64,000 nucleotides of DNA, taken from contig NC_087072.1 in NCBI RefSeq assembly GCF_026151205.1, forward strand, positions 7,116,084 to 7,180,083. Direction: 5' to 3'. The position numbers and the translations under genes were made by a program. Numbering within the stretch: the stretch's first letter is position 1; each line of letters opens with the position of its first letter. The stretch is from Bolinopsis microptera (Eukaryota; Ctenophora; Tentaculata; Lobata; Bolinopsidae). Shown here piece by piece: positions 1 to 9,903 of the stretch. A model generated the notes under the pieces. The model searched no databases. It was not told the DNA's origin and saw nothing but the letters and a program-made list of their open reading frames with translations.

Positions 1-232
1 CATGAGTGACTACGAGAGAGCCCTGATAAACGCTGTGGAGACAACCTGTATACTACCAAGAGAGGATGCTTCTTCCACCACAAGCAAGCACTTTGGAGGA
101 AGATGCAGCAACATGACCTAGTCCCGGAATACAACGCAGAGAACTCAGCAGTACGGAAGTACTTTAAGATGATCGGTGCTATTGCCTTCGTGGACCTAAT
201 CTTCGTGGACCTAATCTTCGTGGATTGTAATC
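1..232 (+). pseudogene. MULE-type transposase remnant (3' end, frameshifted)
   Basis: Conceptual translation gives SDYERALINAV in the frame starting at base 2, then after a shift near base 50-60 RGCFFHHKQALWRKMQQ and KMIGAIAFVD in the frame starting at base 1. This order (an acidic D.E.AL.NAV stretch, then CFFH.KQALWRK, then IGA.AFV) is what I know from the MULE transposase domain found in many animal genomes. The upstream part lies outside the window. The ORF is broken by one frameshift and ends in a short tandem repeat, so it is a dead copy. The family call is from motif memory, with no search run. Confidence 0.6.
186..228 (+). repeat. 15-bp tandem repeat, about 2.8 copies
   Basis: CTTCGTGGACCTAAT occurs twice in perfect tandem, followed by a third, diverged copy. 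It follows directly on the MULE-like coding remnant and extends its reading frame as FVDLI repeats, which suggests slippage after decay. Confidence 0.85.
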
Positions 233-324
233 TTTGATTTTATATTTAACCCCATATTTACTCATACACGACTACACTCTTGTCATTAAAACTTAAAAAT
301 GGAAAGTCAAATTTTTATTGCGTA

Positions 325-535
325 AAGTGTTTTGTCGCACTTTAGTTCGTGTCGCACTACAGTCCAGGTAGCGCACTGTAGTGCGACAGTGTCGGCCTTG
401 AAATTTCTCTGTCGCACTAGGGTACGTGTCGCACTACGATCCAGGTAGCGTACTCTACTGCGACAGTGTCGATCTTGGAGGTTTCGCACTAGGGTACATG
501 TCGCACTAGAGTACGTGTCGCACTACAGTACGTGA
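325..535. repeat. GTCGCACTA motif array
   Basis: TGTCGCACTA or close variants occur about seven times on the + strand, and the complement TAGTGCGACA occurs within the same stretch, so parts can fold. An imperfect unit of about 85 bp is seen twice (around 345-430 and 430-515). Arrays of short motifs beside a transposase remnant resemble the subterminal binding sites of cut-and-paste elements. That link is inference. Confidence 0.7.
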
Positions 536-539
536 ACCG

Positions 540-2200
540 AACTGCTGAAGGTAATTCGTTAGAAGGCTTACATCTCGATCCCGGGGTGCGGATAGAAGAA
601 AAACATTATTTATAGTCTTGGACACTTATAACTAGCTGATAGCACAGACTACGTTTTTGTTAGGAAGAATTAGGGTCCGCAAATATGATGTCATTGTCAA
701 AGTATGAGTATTTACTTTGATAGACACCCGGCTTAGTTGTAGTGAACGTACGGAACGTTCACTAAAAATAGTTTGTGAACGCGTTCGCTAAAAGATTTAA
801 CGTTCGGAACATAAGGTAAAGGAACGTTAATCAGATTTGAAATATTAACACGTCGACACGCCATCGTTTCCCGCAATTTTACTTGTTCTAGATGAGTTAG
901 AAGAGTTTTAGCGCGCGTGCATGCACGTGTCAGCAGAAAATATTTTAAATGCTAATAATTTAGGTATTTAATGAAAAAATATGTTAGTCTCATTATCGTA
1001 TAATGGTCAGCATCCGCAATGTCTATCAGTACAGCATCTCTACGTAATTGTGTACACTGTATAGTACACGGAATGAAGTATCGAGCATTAACAGATATAT
1101 GTGTCATCATTAATTATGGATGAAAATACCTTTGAACTATTGAAAGTTGATGATCAATAAACGTCATGCGGTTTGCTACAAGTACAGTCAAGTTAGTATA
1201 AGATCTGTCGAAATTCGAGTGAAATTATTTTCATTCCCATACATTCAAAAACTGAGCCAGTAAACCTTATTAATATTTAGACATGATAAGTAAAAGTAAC
1301 TCCAATCATTCAAATTTTTCGTCTGGTGTATGTGAGATTTTTCCCTCCAAATACTTTACCGGCTGATAAACATTAATATATTTCATGTACACATCTGTTT
1401 TCCAAACAGTTTAAGTAAAAGACTAAAGTTACCGGTACGTGACCAGAACTGCATTGAGTGCACACGTGCGAATTTGATTTTACGCACGAATTAGTATTAA
1501 ATGTTAGACCAAGAAATTGATCTAACACACAACTGTACTTCTGTACACTTCAATGATTGGGCTGATGACTCCAGTGAAAGGGCTGGTGACTCTAGCGAAA
1601 GTGCTGGTGACGAGGAGAAAGACCATAAACCAGGGATTCCTTCGGGAGCATGTAAGATTATATCCAAAGTTTGTTCGCCAATGGGGTGTGTCTGGGTGTC
1701 AAAGATCTTCAAGGTGGGTGCTACTTGTGATGAACTCTAGAAGGATGGGATGGTAATACTCGGTCTGGCCGTCTGGAAGCCCATATAATTCCAGTTCAGA
1801 AACCGATTAAGGAGGTGCGGCTACTGATGAGAAGTCTCCTTAAAGTTTATTTGGGTTAGAAACGCCATCTGGGTCCCTACCCTCGCACAAGATTATTCTC
1901 AATTTTCTTGTTGTGTTCCACAATTCTACCAATAAGTATACTTACCTTTATGTACATGATATCTTTCTATAGCATATTCTCTATACAATAGTGTTTCTCC
2001 TATAATAATATACCTATTGTACATGACAGACATAGAACTTATCCTGACTGTCATCTTTTGCGGACCCTAATTCTTCCTAACAAAAACGTAGTCTGTGCTA
2101 TCAGCTAGTTATAAGTGTCCAAGACTATAAATAATGTTTTTCTTCTATCCGCACCCCGGGATCGAGATGTAAGCCTTCTAACGAATTACCTTCAGCAGTT
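540..2200. mobile_element. Non-autonomous TIR element with about 144-bp inverted termini
   Basis: Bases 540-683 and 2057-2200 are near-perfect inverted copies (AACTGCTGAAGG at the left end, CCTTCAGCAGTT at the right). No transposase is recognisable between them. A short ORF at 1501-1740 has an in-frame repeat (GDSSE-like) and no known domain. I could not identify a clear target-site duplication. The left B arm of a second inverted-repeat system (bases 730-935) lies inside this element. Confidence 0.7.
1359..1510 (+). repeat. Dispersed repeat C, copy 1 (others near 2493-2800 and 5720-5920)
   Basis: Three direct copies share TTTCCAAACAGTT-like sequence followed by a TTACCG block and GATTTTACGC.CGAATTA. 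Copies 2 and 3 continue into a block containing TCGCGCGGGGAATAAT.TTGGTCACGT. The spacing and shared order suggest segments of one transposon family duplicated inside the inverted-repeat region. No coding potential is seen. Confidence 0.6.
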
Positions 2201-2204
2201 CCAT

Positions 2205-4480
2205 AACTTAAGGTAGATACCATACTATACTACTTGTATCACGTCGCGATCCCCACCGACATGTCATTACTTTCTCTAAGTAGATCTTGAAGTGAAAATC
2301 GTTTCCGATTTTAGCGTTGATGTCGCTGAAAATTTCCGTGGTTGTTAGATTTGCCAAAAGCAAAAGTTCTTACTTCTTTCTGATCAAGGTATTCCATTAG
2401 CGTTGCATCACCATTAGCCTTAGGTAAAGGTATAAAATTCGATAACTGTTTTATCGTCTTATCGGTATCCGCATGATTTTCTGATCTAATTCTACCGGCC
2501 GAATGGCAAAGCGATAAACATTATTTTTCATAACACATCCGCGTTTTCCGACCAGTTTAAGTTAAACAAGGTTAACGGTGACCAGTCCTGTGGACAATGA
2601 CATGGAGCCTATTACCTATGACTATAAATTTATAATAATGCAATTCACAGAATTGCATTTTGACGTACTTTTGGGAGTACCAAAAGCGCGCAAACTAAAT
2701 ATATTTGACGCGCGAATCTGTTTTTGAAAGAAACTGATCAAAGTGAAAGAGAATCTAATTTGTAATAACATCGCGCGGGGAATAATATTGGTCACGTACG
2801 TGTAATAATAAAACTATACTATAAGTATACGAATACCTAACGATTCCCTTAAAAATAAGGATAATCTATAAATCACTTTGACGTGGGACTGGGAAGCTAT
2901 TCTCGCACATAACTTACGAATCCAAAATTACTAGGTCTAGAGAAGGTTCCAAAATCAAACCAGCAATGATAAGTTTATCTTATTGAACTTTAATTAACTT
3001 TAATTTTGAATCGACACCAATTCAAATTGAACGCTCGAGAGTCTGAGAAGAGGCCCCAGCTAGGGCATAGCGTACATATATTAATATCCGTTTAACCTTA
3101 AAGTTAAATAGTCTGCCCATTTACGTTCAAGTCAACGCCCGTACGTAAACGTTTGAATGCCTCCGGGCTCCGAGCGTTCATTTTAATGTCCGTTTTTAAC
3201 TTTAAATGGATACAATGAGATAAAACTATGTTGTCGGAATTAGACAGTAAATAAACAACAATGAATAAAAATAAGTCACTAGTATAGCAATAAGCAAATA
3301 ATAATAAAATTATTGCTCCTTAATTCGTGAATTTTTCATAAGACGCAAACTTGTGTTAACATAAATATAATAACATAAATATAATAACATAAATAATAAT
3401 AAGGTCTCGCTGCTTGTTAACTGTGGGGCGGTTTCTTTTTTTGTTTATCACCCAGTCGTACAAGCTCCAATTCGTCTCACAGGGTGAGGCTGATGTCGAT
3501 TGCGACAGCGCTTTCATTGGAAAACTCTGTAGTTCGGGTACCTCTCAACCGAAGTTGCTCCACCAAGAGACTGGACCGTCAGAATCTTGGCTAAAACTTG
3601 AGGCAGCGTCAGTAGAGAATAAGCCTCTTTTCTCTCGGTAGAACGTGTACTGCGAAATTAAAGTATCTTCTTCTTTGTTGCGCCGTCACACCACGTGTCC
3701 ATGACATCTAGAAACTCCTTCCAAGTAGTAGAATAATATTGATTGCTCAATGAAATAAATGATTACGATTAAAATGTGGTATATAAGTCGTTCGTTTTTG
3801 GTGAAGTATTATCAGTTGCCATCATCAACAACAACAACAACAGCTATTCCAATTCCTGACATGGTACTCTTCTGTCTAATGGACGAAATTAATGGACCCA
3901 CCGCCTCCCGTAAGGTTGCTTAATCGTTTAATAAGCCTTGACACCACCGCTGATTGAAATTCGCGTGCGATGATGTGAACCCTGCTTGATTCAGGGGATG
4001 ATGTGAACCCTGCTTGATTCAGGGGATGATGTGAACCCTGCTTGATTCAGGGGATACTGTCATTATGCAGTAATGATCTGGTAGACAGGTGTTCGTGGAC
4101 AGTTGTCCGCGGACAGTGGTCGGGCTATCTCGATACTGCCGAAACTCCTTCCAGACATCCTGATTCGTGTGTTGATCAAATCCCTGATATATAAGCCGGG
4201 TGAACACAAAACCCTACTGAATGTAGGGGGGAATGGAGCTCGAGCCACCTTTTGTTGGCAAGACTAATCATATCGCTTTTATAGTTTCAATTGCGAAAAG
4301 CAAAATTTGCTAACTTTAAGGCGAACAGATAATATTTGTAATAAATTACACCAATGAAACCAACTGGAATCTTAAGACTATTGTCTGAAAATCTAAGCAA
4401 GACTATTATCGGCTCGAGAATTGAGCATAAATAGTCGACTTCTATCCAGAAACACTATATAGCGGAGTTTTAGGGCCTGA
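2205..4480. other. No gene recognised
   Basis: AT-rich sequence inside inverted repeat system B. It holds dispersed repeat C copy 2 (about 2493-2800), an 8-9 bp inverted pair around 2638-2662 and the triple 28-bp repeat. Short ORFs at 3414-3641 and on the minus strand near 4019-4248 have no recognisable domain. Confidence 0.6.
3969..4052 (+). repeat. 28-bp tandem repeat, three perfect copies
   Basis: Units begin at 3969, 3997 and 4025, each starting GATGATGTGAACCCTGCTTG. Each unit contains CCCTGCTTGATTCAGGG, an imperfect hairpin. The copies are identical, so the expansion is recent. Confidence 0.9.
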
Positions 4481-6499
4481 AAAGTGAAACGTGCATGCAT
4501 GCGCGCTAAAACTCTCCTAACTCATCTAGAACATGTAAAATTGCGGGAAACGATGGCGTGTCGACGTGTTGATATTTTAAATCTGATTAACGTTCCTTTA
4601 CCATTATGTTGCGAACGTTAAAATCTTTTAGCGAACGCGTTCACAAACTATTTTTAGTGGTCTGTACCTAATTAATGACGGCTAAACTAGGTAAATTTGC
4701 GCATGAACCTATCAATATAGGGACTGATGAAATCAAGGCAGTTAGTGGCACAGAAATCGAAAGGATTAGTGATTTCATAAATCAGTAGTCAATGACTAGA
4801 CAGGGTTATTGAAAATTACAAAGAATAAAATGGCGTCTGGACTTGGGACCAGCTCATAGCACAGTTCATTAATGCAATCTGAAAACCATTCTGCTAGCTA
4901 AAAGTAAAAAATGATTTTGTTAGGTAAAACGTACTGAAAATTAAAATTAAGATTAAAAATTGAAAACGAACTGAACTAAAAAAAAGAATGACACGTCATG
5001 CTAAAATACATATTCCGAAGTAAAATTAATCCCAAATTTTCCCCAAATGTTAAAATACTTGTCGACAAAGATTTCAAACCGTTTGCGCAAGGTGCAGCAA
5101 TATTAAAACTTTGTCGTGCAAGTTTACGAACTAAATTTTTACAATCCAAAATAAAACTGTTATAAGAACTATTAATACGAGCTAAACGAACTAACTGACT
5201 AATAAATTTACCATAATACTGGCCTTTGGGATTATTCCCATCTAATAGGGATAATTAATGACATCAAAATTATAATCGTTCCTCTTGTCGTAAAGTTTTT
5301 AAAAAAATTTTCCCTTATAAATATTGATAGTGATAGTAAGACTAATATCTAAAAAGTCAGTTTCACGAACTGAAGTATTATTTTTATTCATAATCATCTC
5401 TGGAGGATATATTTCACTTAAAACTCGTTCTAATAGACCAAAATCATATATAAGACCATACCATGAAGATTATACTTTTCCGAGCCACCGTTGAGCCTAT
5501 ATTGTTCTAAATCTATGGCTGAGACCCATTGGATATCGGTTAGTTGCTGTTTGATAACTATAAGCGTATCAATGGTTGTTACAGTAAGCCCTCAACAGTT
5601 GAATACCATCCCCAAGCCAACAGTGATGATTAGTCGAAGCATAATGAAACTAGCCAAGTATTTAGCGAGACACAATGATGAACTGGCCGATCAAGCACTT
5701 TTTGGGATTCCCAGCATAAAATAACAACACCTGTTTCCAAACAGTTAAAGTTAAAGATTATAAACTTACCGTTGCCTAATTCTGAGAACATGGAACGCAC
5801 ACGTGCCAATATGATTTTACGCGCGAATTACCCAGAATTAACTGAAACTGAATGCTGAAAGAGAATCTTATCAGTTATCGGCTATCGCGTCGCGCGGGGA
5901 ATAATTTTGGTCACGTTCATCATTTTGTGTTCCCTTTTAAATACAATTACCAGTGCAGAGAGTGGTTTCAGAAACGCAAATTCAACTTGCAAAGATCAAT
6001 TTACCTGGGTACGGTACCTCGCTCAGGCTTTTGCATTTATTAAGTTAAACACATTGATTTAACATTGAACATATTATGGCGATTAAAAATATGTCTATAG
6101 CAGATAGGGCGGAATGACAGGTTTAGCAACGCCCAGGAATTACAAGCAGCAAATTCTGCTACTGCTAGTGCTATCACGGAGAATCAAAGCAAATATTATA
6201 GTGGTACCGTGGCATGTCCATTCTGTGTCAGCGTTGTATAGGTTGCATGGATTAGGATAAGTTCCTGCTTGCTGTTGGCGTTGCTGCGGTGAGGCTGGCT
6301 GGAACAATTGTCGGAGAACTCTTTGGCTTCGTTCTCTCTTCACTTCTTTCTCCGCACAAAACTGTTTAATCCGTGGGAGGCCCTGTTTTAACGTTCCTTA
6401 TGTTCCAAACGTTAAAATCTTTTAGCGAACGCGTTCACAAACTATTTTTAGTGAACGTTCCGTACGAATTCACTACAAGTACAACTAAGCTATAAGGGC

Positions 6500-7425
6500 A
6501 AAATCATCGATTAGAGGCTTTTATCTTAAAGAGTGAACCGGAACGTGAAACAGATCCTATTGCACGGTGGAGAACCAAACTAGCAACTTTTCTATTATGA
6601 ATACGTTCAGTAGGTGAAATTTATTGTTATTAATTTTTACCTGTCAGATACGTAAAATAACAAAGTAATCTCTCCGTTAGGCGTTCGGGTAGGAGAAATA
6701 AGCAAGCTGATAAGAGACAATAAAATTACAAACGTATGCAATTAGTGTGTGGCGTGAGGTATATTTACTTTAATTTTTAGTGCCGACTTTAGCTTCAATG
6801 ATATCACCGCGCACCGTTAACATACTCATAGTCTGGACAGCACCCTTCTAAATCCGAAAAGTGTCATACTTGTAGTAAATATTTGGTAGAATTCGGTCCA
6901 GGACAAGCTATTAAATTTTTTGCTGCGCTCCGGTCTATCACAGCAGTTTTCCTAATACCGTAGAGAAGTTTTTTTTATTAACAAATAAAACTCGATTACT
7001 AGACTCCTAGCCTGATACGAACTAAATTAAAAATTGCTCATAATGAACTTATCATCTTATCATAAATAAAAATAAATGCTGTTAGCTGTGAGCTTTTGCT
7101 GGTCCCATGAATATAATTCAATGGATATGATATAATATAAATATTCATATACTTGCACATTTACGAGTCTTCTGAATCTATTATATTACATAATACACGA
7201 CTTCTCATTTCATAATTCATATCAAACATTTATATACTCATGCAGCGAGAACAAAATATTTAGTGTCGAAACTAACACAAGCAGTCATATTGCCGTGTTG
7301 TAAAACGGCCGACCGTTTACTACAAGTTAAGTCAAGTCAAATCAAATCAAAACATAGTTTTAAAAAACGTATACGCTATCTGCAACATTTGACATCTAGC
7401 ACAACGTGCACAGTCTGGTTTAGTC
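6500..7425. other. No gene recognised
   Basis: AT-rich intergenic sequence to the right of the 6390-6491 inverted arm. Only short ORFs without domain signatures are present. Confidence 0.6.
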
Positions 7426-7430
7426 AACAA

Positions 7431-7512
7431 TGTTACCTGGGAACCTCAGGCTATCATGTTCATTAATGAATAGAGATTCGGCGGAATGACAGGCTGAGCG
7501 CTGCCCAATAAT
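7431..7512. repeat. Single terminal repeat of the MITE family seen intact at 51979-52533
   Basis: Shares CTGGGAACC..AGGCTAT and AGATTCGGCGGAATGACAGG with the terminal repeats of the intact element at 51979-52533. A weaker relative (GGGCGGAATGACAGGTTTAG) sits at about 6107-6127. Only one end is clear here, so this is a solo or decayed copy. Confidence 0.65.
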
Positions 7513-7592
7513 CAACAATGCAGCTCTAAACGCTGCGGACTTGCTATTATAAAAATTGATGAGCGCTCGATTTGAAATCCCGACGCGCATAA

Positions 7593-7820
7593 AAACTGCC
7601 ACTAACTGCTACTAACTGCCACTAACTGCCACTAACTGCCACTAACTGCTACTGTCGCGCGCAAATGCGTGGGCGCGATTGTAGCAGTTAGTGGCAGTTA
7701 GTGGCAGTTAGTGGCAGTTTGTAGCAGTTAGTGGCAGTTTGTGGCAGTTAGTGGCAGTTTGTGGCAGTTAGTGGCAGTTTGTGGCAGTTAGTGGCAGTTT
7801 GTAGCAGTTAGTGACAGTTT
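7593..7820. repeat. Foldback of 10-bp tandem repeats
   Basis: The left arm (7593-7653) has about six decamers of the type GCCACTAACT or GCTACTAACT. The right arm (7681-7820) has about fourteen decamers of the complementary type (AGTTAGTGGC, AGTTTGTGGC, AGTTAGTAGC). The spacer between them carries its own GC-rich inverted pair (TCGCGC and GCGCGA). The arms could form a stem of about 58 bp with strict 10-bp periodicity. Confidence 0.9.
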
Positions 7821-8877
7821 CTTTGCACTTAGCTCCTCCTGTGATATGGGTCATCGAATAGCTCGCTGCTGCCTTATTCATACTCCAGTCAGCCAAAGAA
7901 TTTCCATTATGACGGCTGTAATTGCTCACAGGTGGGTTATCTGGAAACGGTTGCCGATAGTTTTGTTTTGAACAGCAGTGGGTCTTCAATGAAGATTTGA
8001 TGGAATGGTGTTGCATAAACGTGGCCCCATTATACTGCAAATGAACCATCATACAATGACTGTTGACATGACGTTGAGTACTGCTCTTGCTGAGACTTTA
8101 ACGGTGGAACTTTAACTTGGAACGGTGGCCTTGATTCCGATCATAATATATCGTCAATTCAAAATATTTACAATGCAACATTTCATTAATATATAAATAA
8201 TAAACAAGCGTACTCCAGCCCCTACACGCGCGCATCCATTCTTATCACTTATGCATGCGGCGCGGCTCAAACCGCGCACACACGTATTATTTCATACTTT
8301 TTGCTTTCTAATAAATATCGCGTTAATGTGTACGTCTAAATGTTCATGTTCTGTGTAAACTGAATCCAATTGTATTTAGACTAGTGACAAGGATAAGGAC
8401 CCAAGTGCCTGTATGGCTTTTTCAGACCCCTGTAGACCACTACTCTTGATATCGCTCTACAACATTGAACATTTATAACTGTTATATAATATACTAGAAA
8501 GCCCGTGGTCACAGGGAGGAAGCTAATAGTAATACTAATAGATTTTTTTGGTAGTCATTTTTTTATAGCATCAACAAATATCCATCACAACCGAAGATAC
8601 AGCCAATTAGAATATTATATATATAGCTCGCACTGAACACCACGTAATTACCACAAAACCGATCAAAATGCCCCTCTCAAATCCTTGCACGTGCACGTGC
8701 ACTTATAAATACAATTACTACGGTAACTACGCAACTTCCTATTCCTCGTCTGATTTGCACGTTGGCGGTCGTACAGACAACAAAAATAATTCTTAGAATT
8801 ATAATATAGACTAGAAAACCCGTGGTCACAGGAAGGAAGCTAATAGTATTTTTTGTTGTCATACGTTGTATGACCCG

Positions 8878-8923
8878 CCGCGCACGAAGTGCGCGGCTCC
8901 CCCTGTAGCGTCGAAGACGCTAC
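8878..8923. other. Two perfect 8-bp hairpins with GAA loops
   Basis: CCGCGCAC-GAA-GTGCGCGG (8878-8896) and GTAGCGTC-GAA-GACGCTAC (8905-8923) are perfect stems closed by the same three-base loop. They lie in the GC-rich block of the repeat family above. A third GAA-loop hairpin is at 54267-54297 in a related repeat. Confidence 0.85.
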
Positions 8924-9008
8924 ACTATAGTGAAGCGGCAGTGGGGGTCACCGCGTGATACAAATTTTTTGTTAGTAAGTTTAAATTGTAGGTTTACAAC
9001 CTACCAGG

Positions 9009-9037
9009 ACGCGCGCCGAGTTGGACTCGTCGACGGT
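9009..9037. repeat. Conserved block GCCGAGTTGGACTCGTCGAC
   Basis: The same block occurs at 54181-54209 (one difference, same strand) and inverted at about 27248-27296. At 9.0 and 54.1 kb it is followed by TATTTTA.GA.TAT..CCCGTTAA within 60-250 bases, which supports common ancestry. Confidence 0.75.
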
Positions 9038-9376
9038 CCTATATATGGAACAGATATTTTACGAGTATCACCCGTTAAAGTTTAAATCGCGTCAAAATAT
9101 TATTGATTATACAGCCAATTAAAATGTTGCTCGCACTAAACACAACGTAATATCAACAAAACCGATAAAAAATGCCGTTTTAACATTTGACAATCTTTGC
9201 ACGTGCACGTGCGTGTAACAACCCTCGTTACCATGGTTACTACGCAAGTTCATATTTTTAGTTTGTTTTGCACGTGGGCGGTCGCACAGGCAGACAGACA
9301 AAAAGAATTCTCTGAATTATAAGTAAGATAACGTCATTTGACAATTATTATCATTAATCTACAATCTAACTGTCTG

Positions 9377-9730
9377 CTACGAAGCACACTCATAGCACTC
9401 AGGGGAATCAGAGGAAGACAAAAAGCCCAGCACCTTGGACTGGATGACGTATCCTTCAATCTCATTCCTCAGAAGACGAGCTTTGAGGTCTCTTAAGTTT
9501 GTTTATGTAAATCTTATAGATAATTTATTGTAGCTTTTATAATGTGTAAAATTTTACGGACGAAATGATCCCAGGGGGGACTCCCAACCCACCGCCTCGG
9601 CGGGTAGTTGATACACCTTTCACAAGCAAGAGCCACTTTGGTCTACTTGCTGTGAGGTGTATCAGCTACATGGGTTGGGGGTCCCCCCTTTTTTTTTCTT
9701 TTTTTTAAATATTTTTTTAATTAATTTTTT
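9377..9730 (+). mobile_element. Truncated retroelement tail with 113-bp foldback
   Basis: The segment is bounded by direct copies of AATCTAACTGTCT (9364-9376 and 9731-9743), the expected sign of target-primed insertion. The 5' part has a short open frame ending ..RRRALRSLKFVYVNL before a stop near 9531. The 3' part contains a foldback (about 9569-9681) whose arms share GGGGGGAC.CCCAACCCA and GATACACCT, then runs into T-rich sequence. The short peptide is not enough to name a family. Confidence 0.55.
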
Positions 9731-9903
9731 AATCTAACTGTCTTGTATGTCGAACAACACCTGGTATCAGTCAACACCTCAGGAGATTAGAATACAAAAT
9801 TCAAGAATCCTTTATACCAGCAATATTGGACAGGTCGTTTCGAACCGACCAAACCAGTAGAAAACTCTTTGCATTACCAGTCAAAGAAGGGGGTCTTGGT
9901 ATA

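Larger units (their letters stand above)
730..6491. repeat. Inverted repeat system B: one copy at left, two inverted copies at 4488-4668 and 6390-6491
   Basis: The left copy (730-935) contains CGTACGGAACGTTCACT and GTGAACGCGTTCGCTAAAAG. The reverse complement appears at 4488-4668, matching the inner part of the left copy, and at 6390-6491, matching its outer part. This suggests terminal inverted repeats of a 5.7-kb element plus a shorter internal relative. No transposase was recognised inside. The span also holds direct repeats and tandem repeats listed separately. Confidence 0.65.
8490..9340. repeat. Duplicated repeat family with CACGTGCACGTG motif and GC-rich block
   Basis: About 8590-8810 and 9110-9320 are direct, diverged copies: each has ACAGCCAATTA, GCTCGCACT.AACAC, TTTGCACGTGCACGTG or similar, and GGCGGTCG.ACAG. 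An outer pair with CCCGTGGTCACAGG and GGAAGCTAATAGTA is at about 8499 and 8822. Between the copies lies a GC-rich block with two GAA-loop hairpins and GCCGAGTTGGACTCGTCGAC. Related sequence recurs near 54140-54440 and inverted at 27248-27296, so this is a dispersed element with no visible coding capacity. Confidence 0.7.

Noticed and set aside
1561-1625. Hammerhead-ribozyme-like core (CTGATGA then GAAA, repeated as CTGGTGA..GAAA)
   Set aside because: Stem II cannot pair with the bases next to GAAA and the repeats have CTGGTGA instead of CTGATGA; the pattern is better explained by a short in-frame repeat.
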